Positions 17,857-25,647 of a stretch of DNA of 25,647 nt are shown here, in pieces. Numbering within the stretch: position 1 is the stretch's first letter; each line of letters opens with the position of its first letter. The position numbers and the translations under genes are program-made. Origin of the DNA: Ascoidea tarda (nom. inval.). Lineage: Eukaryota; Ascomycota; Saccharomycetes; Ascoideales; Ascoideaceae. The stretch lies in assembly GCA_030560485.1 (NCBI GenBank), contig JAKTTS010000205.1, forward strand, positions 1 to 25,647, given 5' to 3'. The notes beneath the pieces were generated by a model that saw nothing but the letters and a program-made list of their open reading frames with translations, had not been told where the DNA came from and did not search any database.

Positions 17857-18276
17857 TTATTTGTTTTGATTTTTGTAATTATCAGGATTAATACCAAATT
17901 GAGAGGATATTTTTTTAAATTCTCTTTTACCAATGGTTAAAGCGTATTTTCTGTTGTGTAATATTTCAGATTTATCATTTATATTACCACCAATTGGCAC
18001 TTTAAATTCACTTTTTGTATATTCAATTAAACCGTTTTTTAAATTGGTAGGGATCTTTTTGTAAATTATTCTAATTATATTTTTATATAAATCTTTAATT
18101 TCTTTATTTACTAGGAATTCCTCGAAAGATGGGACATTTTTAAGACGACATTTATTGTCATTGGATTTTGATAAAAAGATTGATAGTGAAGAAAAGAGAT
18201 TGACATGAGTTTTCCAAAAGCAAAAGTTATTTAATACAGACTGGTTTAACTTTGAAATTGATTGTATTTTTATCAT
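17857..18276 (-). CDS. Small LYR-family (LYRM2-like) mitochondrial protein
   Basis: The product has 139 residues. Residues 48-93 fit the LYRM2 pattern: a Phe-x-x-Phe segment (FEEFLVNKEI), then DLYKNIIRIIYKKIP, then an acidic/aromatic helix ending in KSEFKV. In LYRM2 this reads LYR, I/L-rich helix, IP, and W..EF. Here the third LYR position is Lys (L63-Y64-K65). LYR proteins bind the mitochondrial acyl carrier protein and act as assembly factors for respiratory complexes or iron-sulfur enzymes. The N-terminal 45 residues are basic and hydroxylated enough to be an import sequence. The exact role is not deducible. It converges on MRPS9 and lies downstream of APD1 on the same strand. Confidence 0.65.
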   Translation of the reverse strand: MIKIQSISKLNQSVLNNFCFWKTHVNLFSSLSIFLSKSNDNKCRLKNVPSFEEFLVNKEIKDLYKNIIRIIYKKIPTNLKNGLIEYTKSEFKVPIGGNINDKSEILHNRKYALTIGKREFKKISSQFGINPDNYKNQNK

Positions 18277-18676
18277 AATTCTGAATTATTGGTATGATTT
18301 TAGTGATTTAGAGGAGTTGACTTGTATTTATCTTGCCTGTTTTTTCTTTTCGATGTTGGTTATAGCGAGAAGATTCGGTTGTTTGGCGAGTGGAATAAAA
18401 GTCCAATTGGGACAAAATGATTCGGTATTTCCGCAAATCGAAGGAAGTTTAAAATGAAATTTATTCTAAGACATTGGTTTTATAGCTGAAGATATGAGGA
18501 AGATGGAGGCAAATGAAGATCTAGATAATATATAGAGATAAGGAGAAGATATAAAGATATAACAGAGCTACAATAAGAATAGAATAGGGATAGAATAGGA
18601 ACATAGAAGAGTTTATGGAATACTATAGTATATGAGGATATGACAAAGCAATAGAGTAAGATCATTACTAGAGATA
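18277..18676. other. Intergenic: LYR-gene promoter and APD1 3' flank
   Basis: No gene is seen in these 400 bases. The APD1-proximal half (18480-18660) is purine-rich on the plus strand with many GAGATA/AGATAT words, so pyrimidine-rich on the transcribed side. Nothing specific is recognised. Confidence 0.6.
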
Positions 18677-19699
18677 TTACCAATCGATATTCAAAGATTT
18701 GCATTTTGTTGCTGATCTTAGAAATTCGGGAAATATTTTGCCATTTAATACAGATTGATCGATAACTGGTCTAACATTTTTGGGAATCAATTTACCTAAC
18801 CAAATGATTTCACCAGTTTTATTGAATATAAGCATATTAGCAGCAAATTTATGGCCACCAACATGATTGACGTAATAAACGTTGATACCCCCAGGTCTAT
18901 CGTCGTTGGAAGATCTATAGAGATCCAATTCTTTCAAGTATAAGTCGATTTCTTTTTTAATGATCGGGGCAGTTATACCACATCTTTTATCTCTAGTTTT
19001 GTGAGAGCAGAGAAAAATATAAGAGCGGTTATTTGATAGTTGAATTTCAGACTTACCGAAATTATAATTTGAATTTAAATTTTGAATGAGATCGGTTAGG
19101 TTGATTTTATTTAAATTTGAATTGGCGTCAAGATTATTGGTATAATTAAGATAATTATCGAGGATTAAATTTAAGATTTGGTTGCAATTTGATATATGAA
19201 TCTTTTTGACCCAAATAAAAAAGGGTAGTATTAGGATATTGGTTGATTTCTTTTCATATGAATCTTGATCAAGGTCGTCAAAGGGGATATCAGATACCGA
19301 GCATTTAATTTTGCCATTAATTTTGGAGGAATTAACTGAGTCGTCACACCATGATTTGACTAATTTAACAATGTTTGAGGAGTTTGAATTGGAAGATAGT
19401 GGGTTGATGTTTAAAAAAGGGTCGTGATCCCAATCGGATTGGTTTGTCGCTATGATTATGTGTAATACAGTATCGCTTTTCTTTTGAAACCCTTCGGTTG
19501 AGTTGAAATCGATTTTTTTCATGATACTGTCGGGAAATTTAGTGGTGCAAGTACCACAGGATGAACAATTTGAGTCGACATTTTGGATTTCAGCAATCTG
19601 TTGATTTTTCTCATTAATTTGATTAGTGTTGGTGTTTAAGACAGATTTGTTGAGATTAAATGGAGTATATCTTGATACCAAATTGAATAAGCCAGACAT
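18677..19699 (-). CDS. APD1: Apd1-type thioredoxin-like ferredoxin
   Basis: The 340-residue product matches S. cerevisiae Apd1 (316 residues). The N-terminal domain has SDWDHDPF and ILILPFFIWVKK. The C-terminal thioredoxin-like domain has CSHKTRDKRCGITAP and VNHVGGHKFAANMLIF. The C-x8-C pair (Cys231, Cys240) and H-x3-H pair (His279, His283) are the known two-Cys/two-His ligand set of the [2Fe-2S] cluster in this family. An extra Cys cluster lies near the N-terminus (Cys45, Cys48, Cys51). Apd1 is linked to redox homeostasis and resistance to redox-cycling compounds. The start at 19699 gives the family-like short lead. A 12-bp tandem repeat occupies the proximal promoter. Confidence 0.95.
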   Translation of the reverse strand: MSGLFNLVSRYTPFNLNKSVLNTNTNQINEKNQQIAEIQNVDSNCSSCGTCTTKFPDSIMKKIDFNSTEGFQKKSDTVLHIIIATNQSDWDHDPFLNINPLSSNSNSSNIVKLVKSWCDDSVNSSKINGKIKCSVSDIPFDDLDQDSYEKKSTNILILPFFIWVKKIHISNCNQILNLILDNYLNYTNNLDANSNLNKINLTDLIQNLNSNYNFGKSEIQLSNNRSYIFLCSHKTRDKRCGITAPIIKKEIDLYLKELDLYRSSNDDRPGGINVYYVNHVGGHKFAANMLIFNKTGEIIWLGKLIPKNVRPVIDQSVLNGKIFPEFLRSATKCKSLNIDW

Positions 19700-19728
19700 T
19701 TTATGAGCGTTGGAATGAGTGGGAAAGA

Positions 19729-19788
19729 GAAAATATAGGGTAAAATATAGGGTAAAATATAGGGTAAAATATAGGGTAAAATATAGGG
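19729..19788. repeat. 12-bp tandem repeat in the APD1 promoter
   Basis: Five perfect or near-perfect copies of TAAAATATAGGG follow head to tail, the first starting with G instead of T. The array lies 30-90 bases upstream of the APD1 ATG. On the minus (APD1) strand each unit contains TTTACCCTA, close to Reb1 (TTACCCG) and Tbf1 (CCCTA) type sites. Confidence 0.9.
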
Positions 19789-19951
19789 TAAAATGTAAAA
19801 CACAATAACAGTCAAGTAATGAAGAAAAATTAGAAAAATAAAGATAAAAATAAGAAAAAGAGAATCAAGAAAAAACAAACAGAGAATTACAAATCTAGAT
19901 GAGAATTAGGCCAAAGGAAATAAATGAAAAGAAGAAAGAAAATTGAATTGA

Positions 19952-19959
19952 TATTTATA
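19952..19959 (-). promoter_or_regulatory. TATA-like element upstream of APD1
   Basis: The minus strand reads TATAAATA about 250 bases upstream of the APD1 start. The distance is long; the tandem array lies between it and the gene. Confidence 0.3.
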
Positions 19960-20550
19960 GGAAAGGAAATTAAAGCAAAAAAGCAAAAGAAAGCTGGAAA
20001 AAACGCCGAAAAAGCTGGAAAAAAAATGGGAAAAAAGAACTGGGGAGAAAGCTTATCATGCGGAGATTAGGAAGTACGGCCGGAACAGGCAATAGCTGGA
20101 GATTAGGAGAATTGCCCGAACGGGAAAAAGAGCCACGAGCAGAAAAAACACAAAGAAAATGAGTGCGTTTTGTGTAATTTGTGCATCTTCTTGTGGTTGA
20201 GAGAAGACTGTCATTGGTTCGAATCTCAGACACACCGACTTTGTTTCAGAGATCCGAGAGAGATTGGAGAATTAAAGTAAAGAAGGGTGGTTGGTCTCAA
20301 TTGGATAAAACACACCTCCTTTGTGTGGTTACATATAACAAAGTAAGACGATTCATGATTCTGAATGATTTTCATTAAGACTGAGTAATGTGTGGAATCA
20401 AATTGGTAGGCAAATATTTCGAGACAAGAGAAATTGACAAATGAGGGCGAGGGTATATTTAATTGCTGAGCTAAACAGATGATAAGTGATGATGAAAGAG
20501 ATCGAAATGGGGTGGTTATTACCTAAAAAAGCAATGCTAGATTAGTAATG

Positions 20551-20614
20551 TAAAAATTTTGAAAAATGAAAAAAAAAATAAAAAAATTGAAAAAATGAAA
20601 AAAAACAAAAAAAA
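20551..20614. repeat. A-rich tract ending in T8 on the minus strand
   Basis: Over 60 bases are almost all A, broken by single G, T and C bases. The last pure run, 20607-20614, is eight T on the minus strand and directly follows (on that strand) the hairpin cluster at 20615-20768. It would suit a Pol III terminator or a nucleosome-free tract. Confidence 0.7.
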
Positions 20615-20768
20615 CCAATGTGATATCCAGATTTGCGGATTTAATGTATAATATGCATGGTTGCATGTGAATATTTATTTCTGTATGCACTTACTGCAAG
20701 GTACTGTATATTGCAGTGAAGTGCATTGCAAAATGTGATCCATTTCAATGGAGTGAAACCTCATTTTG
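20615..20768. ncRNA. Candidate structured RNA: cluster of hairpins
   Basis: Four adjacent inverted repeats are visible. ATCC/GGAT is at 20625-20640. ATGCA/TGCAT with a four-base loop is at 20653-20666. TGCACTTACTGCAA (20686-20699) pairs with 20711-20725 over 14 bp with one bulge. CAAAATG (20729-20735) pairs with CATTTTG (20762-20768) around an inner CCAT/ATGG hairpin. On the minus strand the cluster is followed at once by T8, as a Pol III transcript would be. I could not match it to U1, U2, U4, U5, U6, SRP, RNase P or RNase MRP motifs. Strand and boundaries are uncertain. Confidence 0.35.
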
Positions 20769-22260
20769 AATTTAGAGAGTAGCAAATGAAAATAAGATTA
20801 GGATAGGAATAGGAAAGGATTTGAATAAGATTAAGAGAGAAATAAGGGATTATACTTTTATATTATGATTTAAACAAAAATACAAGAAAAACAAGAAAAA
20901 TTTAAATGAAAATGTTCAGTGTAAGGAGAAGAAACAAGATATTAAGATGATAACATCACTAATTGTAATGTAAAATTGTAATGTAAAATTTTAATGTAAA
21001 TACTAAAGTAAATACCGAATTAAACAAATAAAAAAACCTGTGAACAATAGTGAATAAATAAATAATAGAAGAAGGAAATAAAAAAATGTGGATCATTCAA
21101 TAAATTTGTGAAATTAGTAAATGAATGTATACTTATTTATTTATTTATTTATGTTTTTTATTAGAAAGAATTTTATTTAAATAAAATTAAAGAATCAAAT
21201 TCAGTGAAATTGTCAAAATAAATGTTAAAATTTGAAGTTTAAGGTTATAGAAGAAAAGTAATAGATTGAGTTTGGATAAGCAGTGTTTTGAAATTCAATT
21301 ATGTAATTTCAATTCAAATCCAAAGATAAATTTTTAGCAACTGAAAGAATAAAAATAATGGGTAAAAGGTTCAAGATAACTTTTTTGTAACCTTTAATTC
21401 TAAAATATTGTGCTTTCTTTTAATGAAGTGGCAACAGTACCTGGCAAATTGAACTAAGAGAATTGAGCAACTGAGAGTGGTATTGATTGGATAACAGTAA
21501 AGTTTAAAGACGTCTTAAAAATAGTATATTGGAAGCGAATGTTGGTATGTTAAGAGAGAAGCACACGTGTTGTACTATTTTATGAAGGGAGACACGGTTG
21601 GTGAATGAAGGAACAAGCTGAAAATGTTTTATTTTCGGAGAATTACCACGTGAATGCTTAGCTTTTCAACAATAAAATATAACAGAATGAAGCAGTGTAA
21701 AGTAGAAAGAAAGAGAGAAGGAGTAAGTATAAGAGATTATCTTGAAATTATTAGTGAATGTAATTGGTTTTCCTTGCAAGATAATAAAAGAATAAGGGAA
21801 TATTAACGGAGAATAAAAATATTATTAACATTTGTTGATTAGTGTAATGACAACAATTACAATAGATGTGAAAATGGAAATGGCCATGGCAATGGATACC
21901 TGTTACTAGATTTACTATGGAAATTGTATATTTGTAAACTTGCAAAATTCCAAAAATTGTGAATTCTGAAAACGCAAAAGAGTGAAATAGTGAAAAAGCG
22001 ATAAAATGATAAAGTGAATTTTGAATGTTGACAGCGTTCCATAAAAGGCGTTACCTGTCTTGAATACTCGATAATAACATGAACATGAGCGATTGCAAGT
22101 TGGGAAAAGCTGTTCTAGGTCATAGAGTGGACACAGAAGAGCAAGTTAGATTAACTAACCAGGAAAAAACAGGGCAAGCAAAAGGCACCATAAAACAAAA
22201 CAGGACGTCTTGGGTTTATATTGGGATATAGGAACAAATGGATAAATAGACAGCTGAGAA
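20769..22260. other. Gene-free AT-rich DNA
   Basis: No open frame of note occurs on either strand in about 1.5 kb. Visible items are short TTTA repeats near 21131-21150, AATGTAAAAT repeats near 20965-21000 and two CACGTG E-boxes (21564-21569, 21647-21652), the second 17 bases after a TTTTCGG word. Whether it is regulatory, a replication origin or a non-coding gene cannot be told by eye. Confidence 0.55.
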
Positions 22261-22389
22261 TACAGCAGCTATTCTGGGCTGGTGAAGAGCGAGAGACTGA
22301 GCACAAACTGGAGCGGAGATAGCTGGAAACACAGACCGGGCAACCAACGGCTCAGAAACGGTAAACGGTGGAAGGGACACAAAGAACAG

Positions 22390-22690
22390 CTCTCAGAACA
22401 GCTCAAGAACAATCGGGACTGACCCAGGCCCGCAGTGCTGAAAGCACACAGCGCCGCAGCCACGCGTTATCATGCATGGCTGCGATGACAGGAGTCCCAC
22501 GCATGTTGTGGTTGCGAGGGGCCTGTGCCATACTGGACGGCTGCCGGCGTGCCCGGTGTCCCACTCGCGTGTGCAAGACCGCGCGCGCATCGGAGCCGTT
22601 CCCCGCGGGCTGCAGCACCTGCGCCCGTGTGCACACGCACGTTGCTAGTGGCCGACCGTTGTGCTGGAGCGATAACGAGATGGTGTAACA
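22390..22690. ncRNA. Candidate structured RNA: GC-rich multi-hairpin block
   Basis: The core is strikingly GC-rich (44 of 60 bases in 22561-22620). GGGACT (22415-22420) pairs with AGTCCC (22493-22498) and encloses two hairpins: GTGCT/AGCAC with a GAA loop (22435-22447) and the 8-bp CGCAGCCA/TGGCTGCG (22455-22484). A second closed domain is GGACGGCT (22535-22542) with AGCCGTTCC (22594-22602), enclosing CCGG/CCGG (22544-22556) and GCGTGTGC/GCGCGCGC (22567-22588). A third hairpin, CGGGC-GCAG/CTGC-GCCCG, is at 22606-22627. Open frames exist on several strands here, as expected of GC-rich DNA, but none is protein-like. No known RNA family was recognised, and strand is undecided. Confidence 0.4.
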
Positions 22691-22693
22691 GCA

Positions 22694-22731
22694 GTGGTAC
22701 TAAAGGTGGGTACTAAAGGTGGGTACTAAAG
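22694..22731. repeat. 13-bp tandem repeat GTGGGTACTAAAG
   Basis: Three head-to-tail units: GTGGTACTAAAG (12 bases, 22694-22705), then two identical 13-mers (22706-22718 and 22719-22731). The plus strand is G-rich and the minus strand reads CTTTAGTACCCAC. The array begins four bases after the GC-rich block. Confidence 0.9.
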
Positions 22732-22737
22732 CACTTA

Positions 22738-22830
22738 TACACCAAATCACCAACACACCAAATCACTAAACACTAATCTCACTGATTAAACACTAATTCA
22801 GCACTAATTCAACACCAATTAATGCTCCAA
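22738..22830. repeat. Degenerate C/A-rich repeats
   Basis: Words such as ACACCAAATCAC, AACACTAAT and AACACCAAT recur every 10-20 bases with little G on the plus strand. The array follows the 13-bp repeat and precedes the RasGAP promoter. Confidence 0.55.
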
Positions 22831-23240
22831 AGCAAGACCTCCAAGGACCACTTTACATAACTTCTTTATCTGCCACCATCCTCAGCTCCAATTGCCTTTC
22901 GAGCTCCAATTCTTTTTGCTACCTCTGTGCCTGTAAATCATATAAATTGTCCTCGTTTTGTTGTATGCTTTATATAATTCACTTTTCTCCACTTCTTCTT
23001 TTTTGTTCCATTTTTTTTTGTCCTTTCTTTTTTGTTCTTTTTTTTGTGCAATCTGCTTTTTTTGACTTTCAACCATCCTTATATTCTTTCCTTTATCCAA
23101 CTGCTAGCCAAATACTGCCAACCATCCTCGATCTCGTTTTTTCTCTTTAACACACCATATACACGTCTATGTATACTTATCTTGATAACTAAAACCATAC
23201 TCACATTTATCTGTATTCCCTTTTTTACTATTGTTTCAAA
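22831..23240. other. Promoter region of the IRA-type RasGAP gene
   Basis: About 400 bases of pyrimidine-rich DNA precede the ATG. A TATAAATT element lies at 22941-22948, 293 bases upstream, and T-runs occupy 22990-23060. This is a usual yeast promoter look. Open frames across the T-runs are Phe-rich artefacts. Confidence 0.55.
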
Positions 23241-25592
23241 ATGGTCTTTCTTCAAAACGGTCTTGACGATAACGACGAAATTTACTCCAGTCTTGAAACC
23301 TCTGCTATAACCTTTTTCATGATTAGATTGAAAACTTTAATTAATGGCTCTAAAAAATACTCAACTGATGAAATTGAAAATGACCCATTTTTCATCAAAT
23401 CAAGAGACACCCTAATCGAAATGTCAGTCAACAACTCTGTTTTAATTCCTTTGATTGTGAGCTCAGTCCAACTTTTAAATGATTTAAACAATTTTGACAA
23501 CTATTTGCCAATTGAAAAGAAAAATGTAGATCAATTGAATTCAATCCTAATCATTCTAAAGATTCTATCCATTGCAATTGAAAAAAATTGGGCCTCTTCC
23601 CAATATTCATTCAGTAATGGTACTATCAACAACAAAAACAACAACAACAAAAATAATATTCCTTTCAATTTTAATTATTCTTCTTTAAATCCGGATTCTA
23701 ACAACTCAATCGATTTCGGCACCTACTTGTTCAAAAATAAAAGCAACTACCCAGAGAATGACATCTTTAATATAAACTATTTCAACATCCTATATCCTTC
23801 AATCTCTCATGCCTCAAATGAAAACCTCTTCACTTTAGACTCGCCTCTAATATCAAAAACCCTTGACACCTTGGTTCAACTAAAATCCTCTCTCACTGTC
23901 AATAACGAACTAATCTCAATCTACTCCTCTACTTCTTCAAATAACTTGAACAACAACTCCTTCCTAAACATCATCAACAACCAAGTCTCAAACTTCACAA
24001 ACCATAAATTCAAACACCTAATTCGAATCATCGACGTCAATTGCTCTGCCATAATTAGATTCCTTTCGGCGTCAAACCCTCTAGAATTCTCAACATATCT
24101 AATTAACAAAATCGTCACTCTAAGTCATGATAACGATACTAACAATAACAACATCTCTCTAATAGACCAATCTCTCTATAAATACTTTGACGCCCTCAAT
24201 TATATCTACTTGAACCCAATCCTAATAAAAGACTATTTCAAAAAAATTTGGGACCTATTAATAGTAATCAAAAAAATCAATAACCAACATTTCATTTTAT
24301 CCTTTTTCATCAACTCAATTAAATACTGGGTTTTCTCAAAACCAGACGAATATATATCCTCAATCAATCCTCCAATTAATCCCCCAACGGGCTCTTCAAT
24401 CAATCTTTCTGTATCAACAATTCCTCAATCTGATGCTTGCTCCACAACTTCAAATACTACTGCAACTTCCTCCTCTTCTTCTTTGAATAATTTAAACCTC
24501 TCCCAAGAAGCTGAAAAATTATTCGAGTACCTTTACCCAACTTTTAATTACTCTGGCTCTTTTTTAACTATCCTTTTAACCTTATCGCCTTCCACTTTTG
24601 ATTATTTCCTATCAAATTTAAATAAAAATAAATCAAACTCAACCAGAATAAATAGAAAGCAAAGATTCTTACAATCTCTAATTGCTTCTGCTTCCACTTC
24701 CACTTTCACTTCCACTTCCACTCCCTCTCAAAACTCTTTATTATCTTCACCTTCTTCTTCCTCTTCTTCTTCTTCCTATAATCAAAACAAACTAAATTCT
24801 CAACTTGACGCATCATCAAGCTTGATCTCAATCTTCTTCATCGCTTCCTCAATTCAATTTCTTCAGCCTGAAAATCCAATAGTTAAATTTTCCTCAAATT
24901 ATCTATCCTTAGTCGAAAACTTCTTAAAAATCAAAGATGATCAGCCTCCTTTATTCAACCTTTGCTTGGATCCTTTAAGAATCAATTTCTTTTGTACTGC
25001 TTCAATTTTAAACTCAAATCATTTGATTTTAACCATCACACAATCCCTAAATGACCCAAATTCAACTCTCCATTCAATCAAAATCATTCTACTTGGTTTG
25101 AAAGCTTTGACTTACTTTCCAAAATTAGACAATACTTTTAAAAGATTTGTTAGTATGATCAGTTCCCAATTAAGAGACCAGATGTTAAAAGTAACCGAAA
25201 CAATTCAAGCAACCTCCTTCCCTGATGATGATTCAATCTCTTTAAATAATTTAAATCTCAATAATAAAAATTCAGCTTTTAAAAATAATAATTCGAGTTT
25301 ATCCTCTTTGGGCTCAAACTCAACTTTATTAAACCAAAACCAGCCTCAACCCCAATCCTTATCTCAGCCATTGATCAATAAAAAATATAGCAAAACCCCT
25401 TCTAATACAAATTTGTCCTCTTTAATTCCTATTCAAACCTCTTCAAATACCTCTGTTTATTATCCACAACAAAAATCTCAAAAGAAACTCATGAAACAAA
25501 ATAAACCCTCAAAGACTTCAAGATTTAAATTTAAAGATAAAAACAGTTCTTCCCATGTTCAGCAAAAAAATTCAATTATGGGCTTTGTTACA

Positions 25593-25647
<55 letters not shown>
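23241..25647 (+). CDS. IRA2: IRA1/IRA2-type Ras GTPase-activating protein, N-terminal part (runs off right edge)
   Basis: An uninterrupted frame of 802 codons begins at ATG 23241 and is open at the window end. Several blocks line up in order with the N-terminus of yeast Ira2. DPFFIKSRDTLIEMSV matches its SxFISCRSVLINVTV. LNSILIILKILSIAIEKNW matches SILIILRLLSDALEYNW. IIRFLSASNPLEF matches HILRFVAASNPSEY. FINSIKYWVFSKPDEY matches YSAKAIMFWIMARPAEY. Ira proteins are the yeast neurofibromins: they speed GTP hydrolysis by Ras and so restrain cAMP/PKA signalling. The RasGAP and CRAL-TRIO-like domains lie well beyond this window. Ser/Asn/Thr-rich spacers interrupt the helical blocks. No CTG codon occurs in the 802. 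Whether it is closer to IRA1 or IRA2 cannot be told. Confidence 0.86.
25593..25647. repeat. AAT trinucleotide repeat coding poly-Asn
   Basis: Eighteen AAT units in frame in the RasGAP gene run to the right edge of the window, giving a poly-Asn tract of unknown full length. Confidence 0.9.

Larger units (their letters stand above)
19700..20550. other. APD1-side part of the 3.5-kb gene-free interval
   Basis: The stretch includes the APD1 promoter with its 12-bp repeat and a TATA element (19952-19959). Around 20016-20130 it is mildly GC-rich. A Pol III B-box-like word, GGTTCGAATCTC, lies at 20216-20227, but no tRNA folds around it. No protein gene is seen on either strand. Confidence 0.6.

Noticed and set aside
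19729-19788. Regular repeats considered as a CRISPR array
   Set aside because: The 12-bp units are directly contiguous without spacers and the genome is eukaryotic.
20160-20335. tRNA-like pieces: a B-box GGTTCGAATCTC at 20216 and, downstream, an A-box-like TGGTCTCAATTGG with a CACAC/GTGTG anticodon-like stem (CCT)
   Set aside because: The T-stem around the B-box does not pair and no acceptor stem can be formed. The second piece has no D-stem or T-arm. The order is 3' half before 5' half, but without an acceptor stem a permuted tRNA is not supported.
20466-20492. Box C-like GTGATGA (20486-20492) near a CTGA
   Set aside because: The CTGA lies before the box C, no box D follows at a suitable distance, and no terminal stem is seen, so a C/D snoRNA is not supported.
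21564-21652. Point-centromere resemblance (CACGTG, then TGTTTTATTTTCGG)
   Set aside because: Order, spacing and base composition do not fit CDEI-CDEII-CDEIII. The intervening DNA is not AT-rich enough and the CDEIII core is not matched.
22368-22688. Open frames of 65-106 codons on both strands in the GC-rich block
   Set aside because: GC-rich DNA has few stops by chance. The frames overlap on several strands, have Arg/Ala/Cys-rich composition and show no domain; nested stems explain the sequence better.

Overview
The window is nuclear DNA of a budding yeast (Saccharomycotina). The evidence is a set of single-copy yeast genes (ARP4, SIS2/VHS3 type, STE24, CTP1, BSD2, AIM45, MRPS9, APD1, an IRA1/IRA2-type RasGAP), compact spacing, and a 90-nt intron with the yeast signals GTATGT and TACTAAC. 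The DNA is AT-rich and the proteins carry many Asn and Ser runs. In about 5,500 codons I count only four in-frame CTG codons, all in disordered parts of one gene. That degree of CTG avoidance fits a lineage in which CUG has been reassigned, but the sequence here does not show to which residue.

Layout. 1-7933: four minus-strand genes in tandem: the N-terminus of a NUP2/NUP50-like nucleoporin running off the left edge, ARP4, a Hal3-type flavoprotein (SIS2/VHS3) and the CAAX protease STE24. 7934-9602: a 1.7-kb gene-poor stretch with a coding-like relic upstream of a DHA1 drug:H+ antiporter gene. 9603-14462: plus-strand DHA1 transporter, CTP1 and BSD2; BSD2 begins with a six-codon first exon. 15112-18276: AIM45 (minus) and MRPS9 (plus) share a divergent promoter, and a small LYR-family gene converges on MRPS9. 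18677-19699: APD1 (minus). 19700-23240: a gene-free 3.5-kb divergent interval with 12-bp and 13-bp tandem repeats, a cluster of hairpins and a very GC-rich structured block; it is the best place here for undescribed non-coding RNA genes. 23241-25647: the N-terminus of an IRA-type RasGAP running off the right edge. Both ends of the window lie inside Asn-coding trinucleotide repeats.

Functional grouping. The genes are housekeeping genes without an operon-like theme. Several act in mitochondria (CTP1 citrate carrier, AIM45 electron-transfer flavoprotein, uS9m, the LYR protein). Others act in chromatin (ARP4), CoA synthesis and phosphatase control (SIS2), prenyl-protein maturation (STE24), ubiquitin-ligase-dependent sorting (BSD2), redox protection (APD1) and Ras shut-off (IRA). 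MRPS9, APD1 and IRA1, and also CTP1 and BSD2, are near neighbours on S. cerevisiae chromosome II, so part of the local gene neighbourhood is ancestral.

Base composition is patchy. GC-rich islands cover the 3' ends of ARP4, STE24 and CTP1 and two non-coding spots (near 12,660-12,730 and 22,390-22,690), inside otherwise AT-rich DNA.
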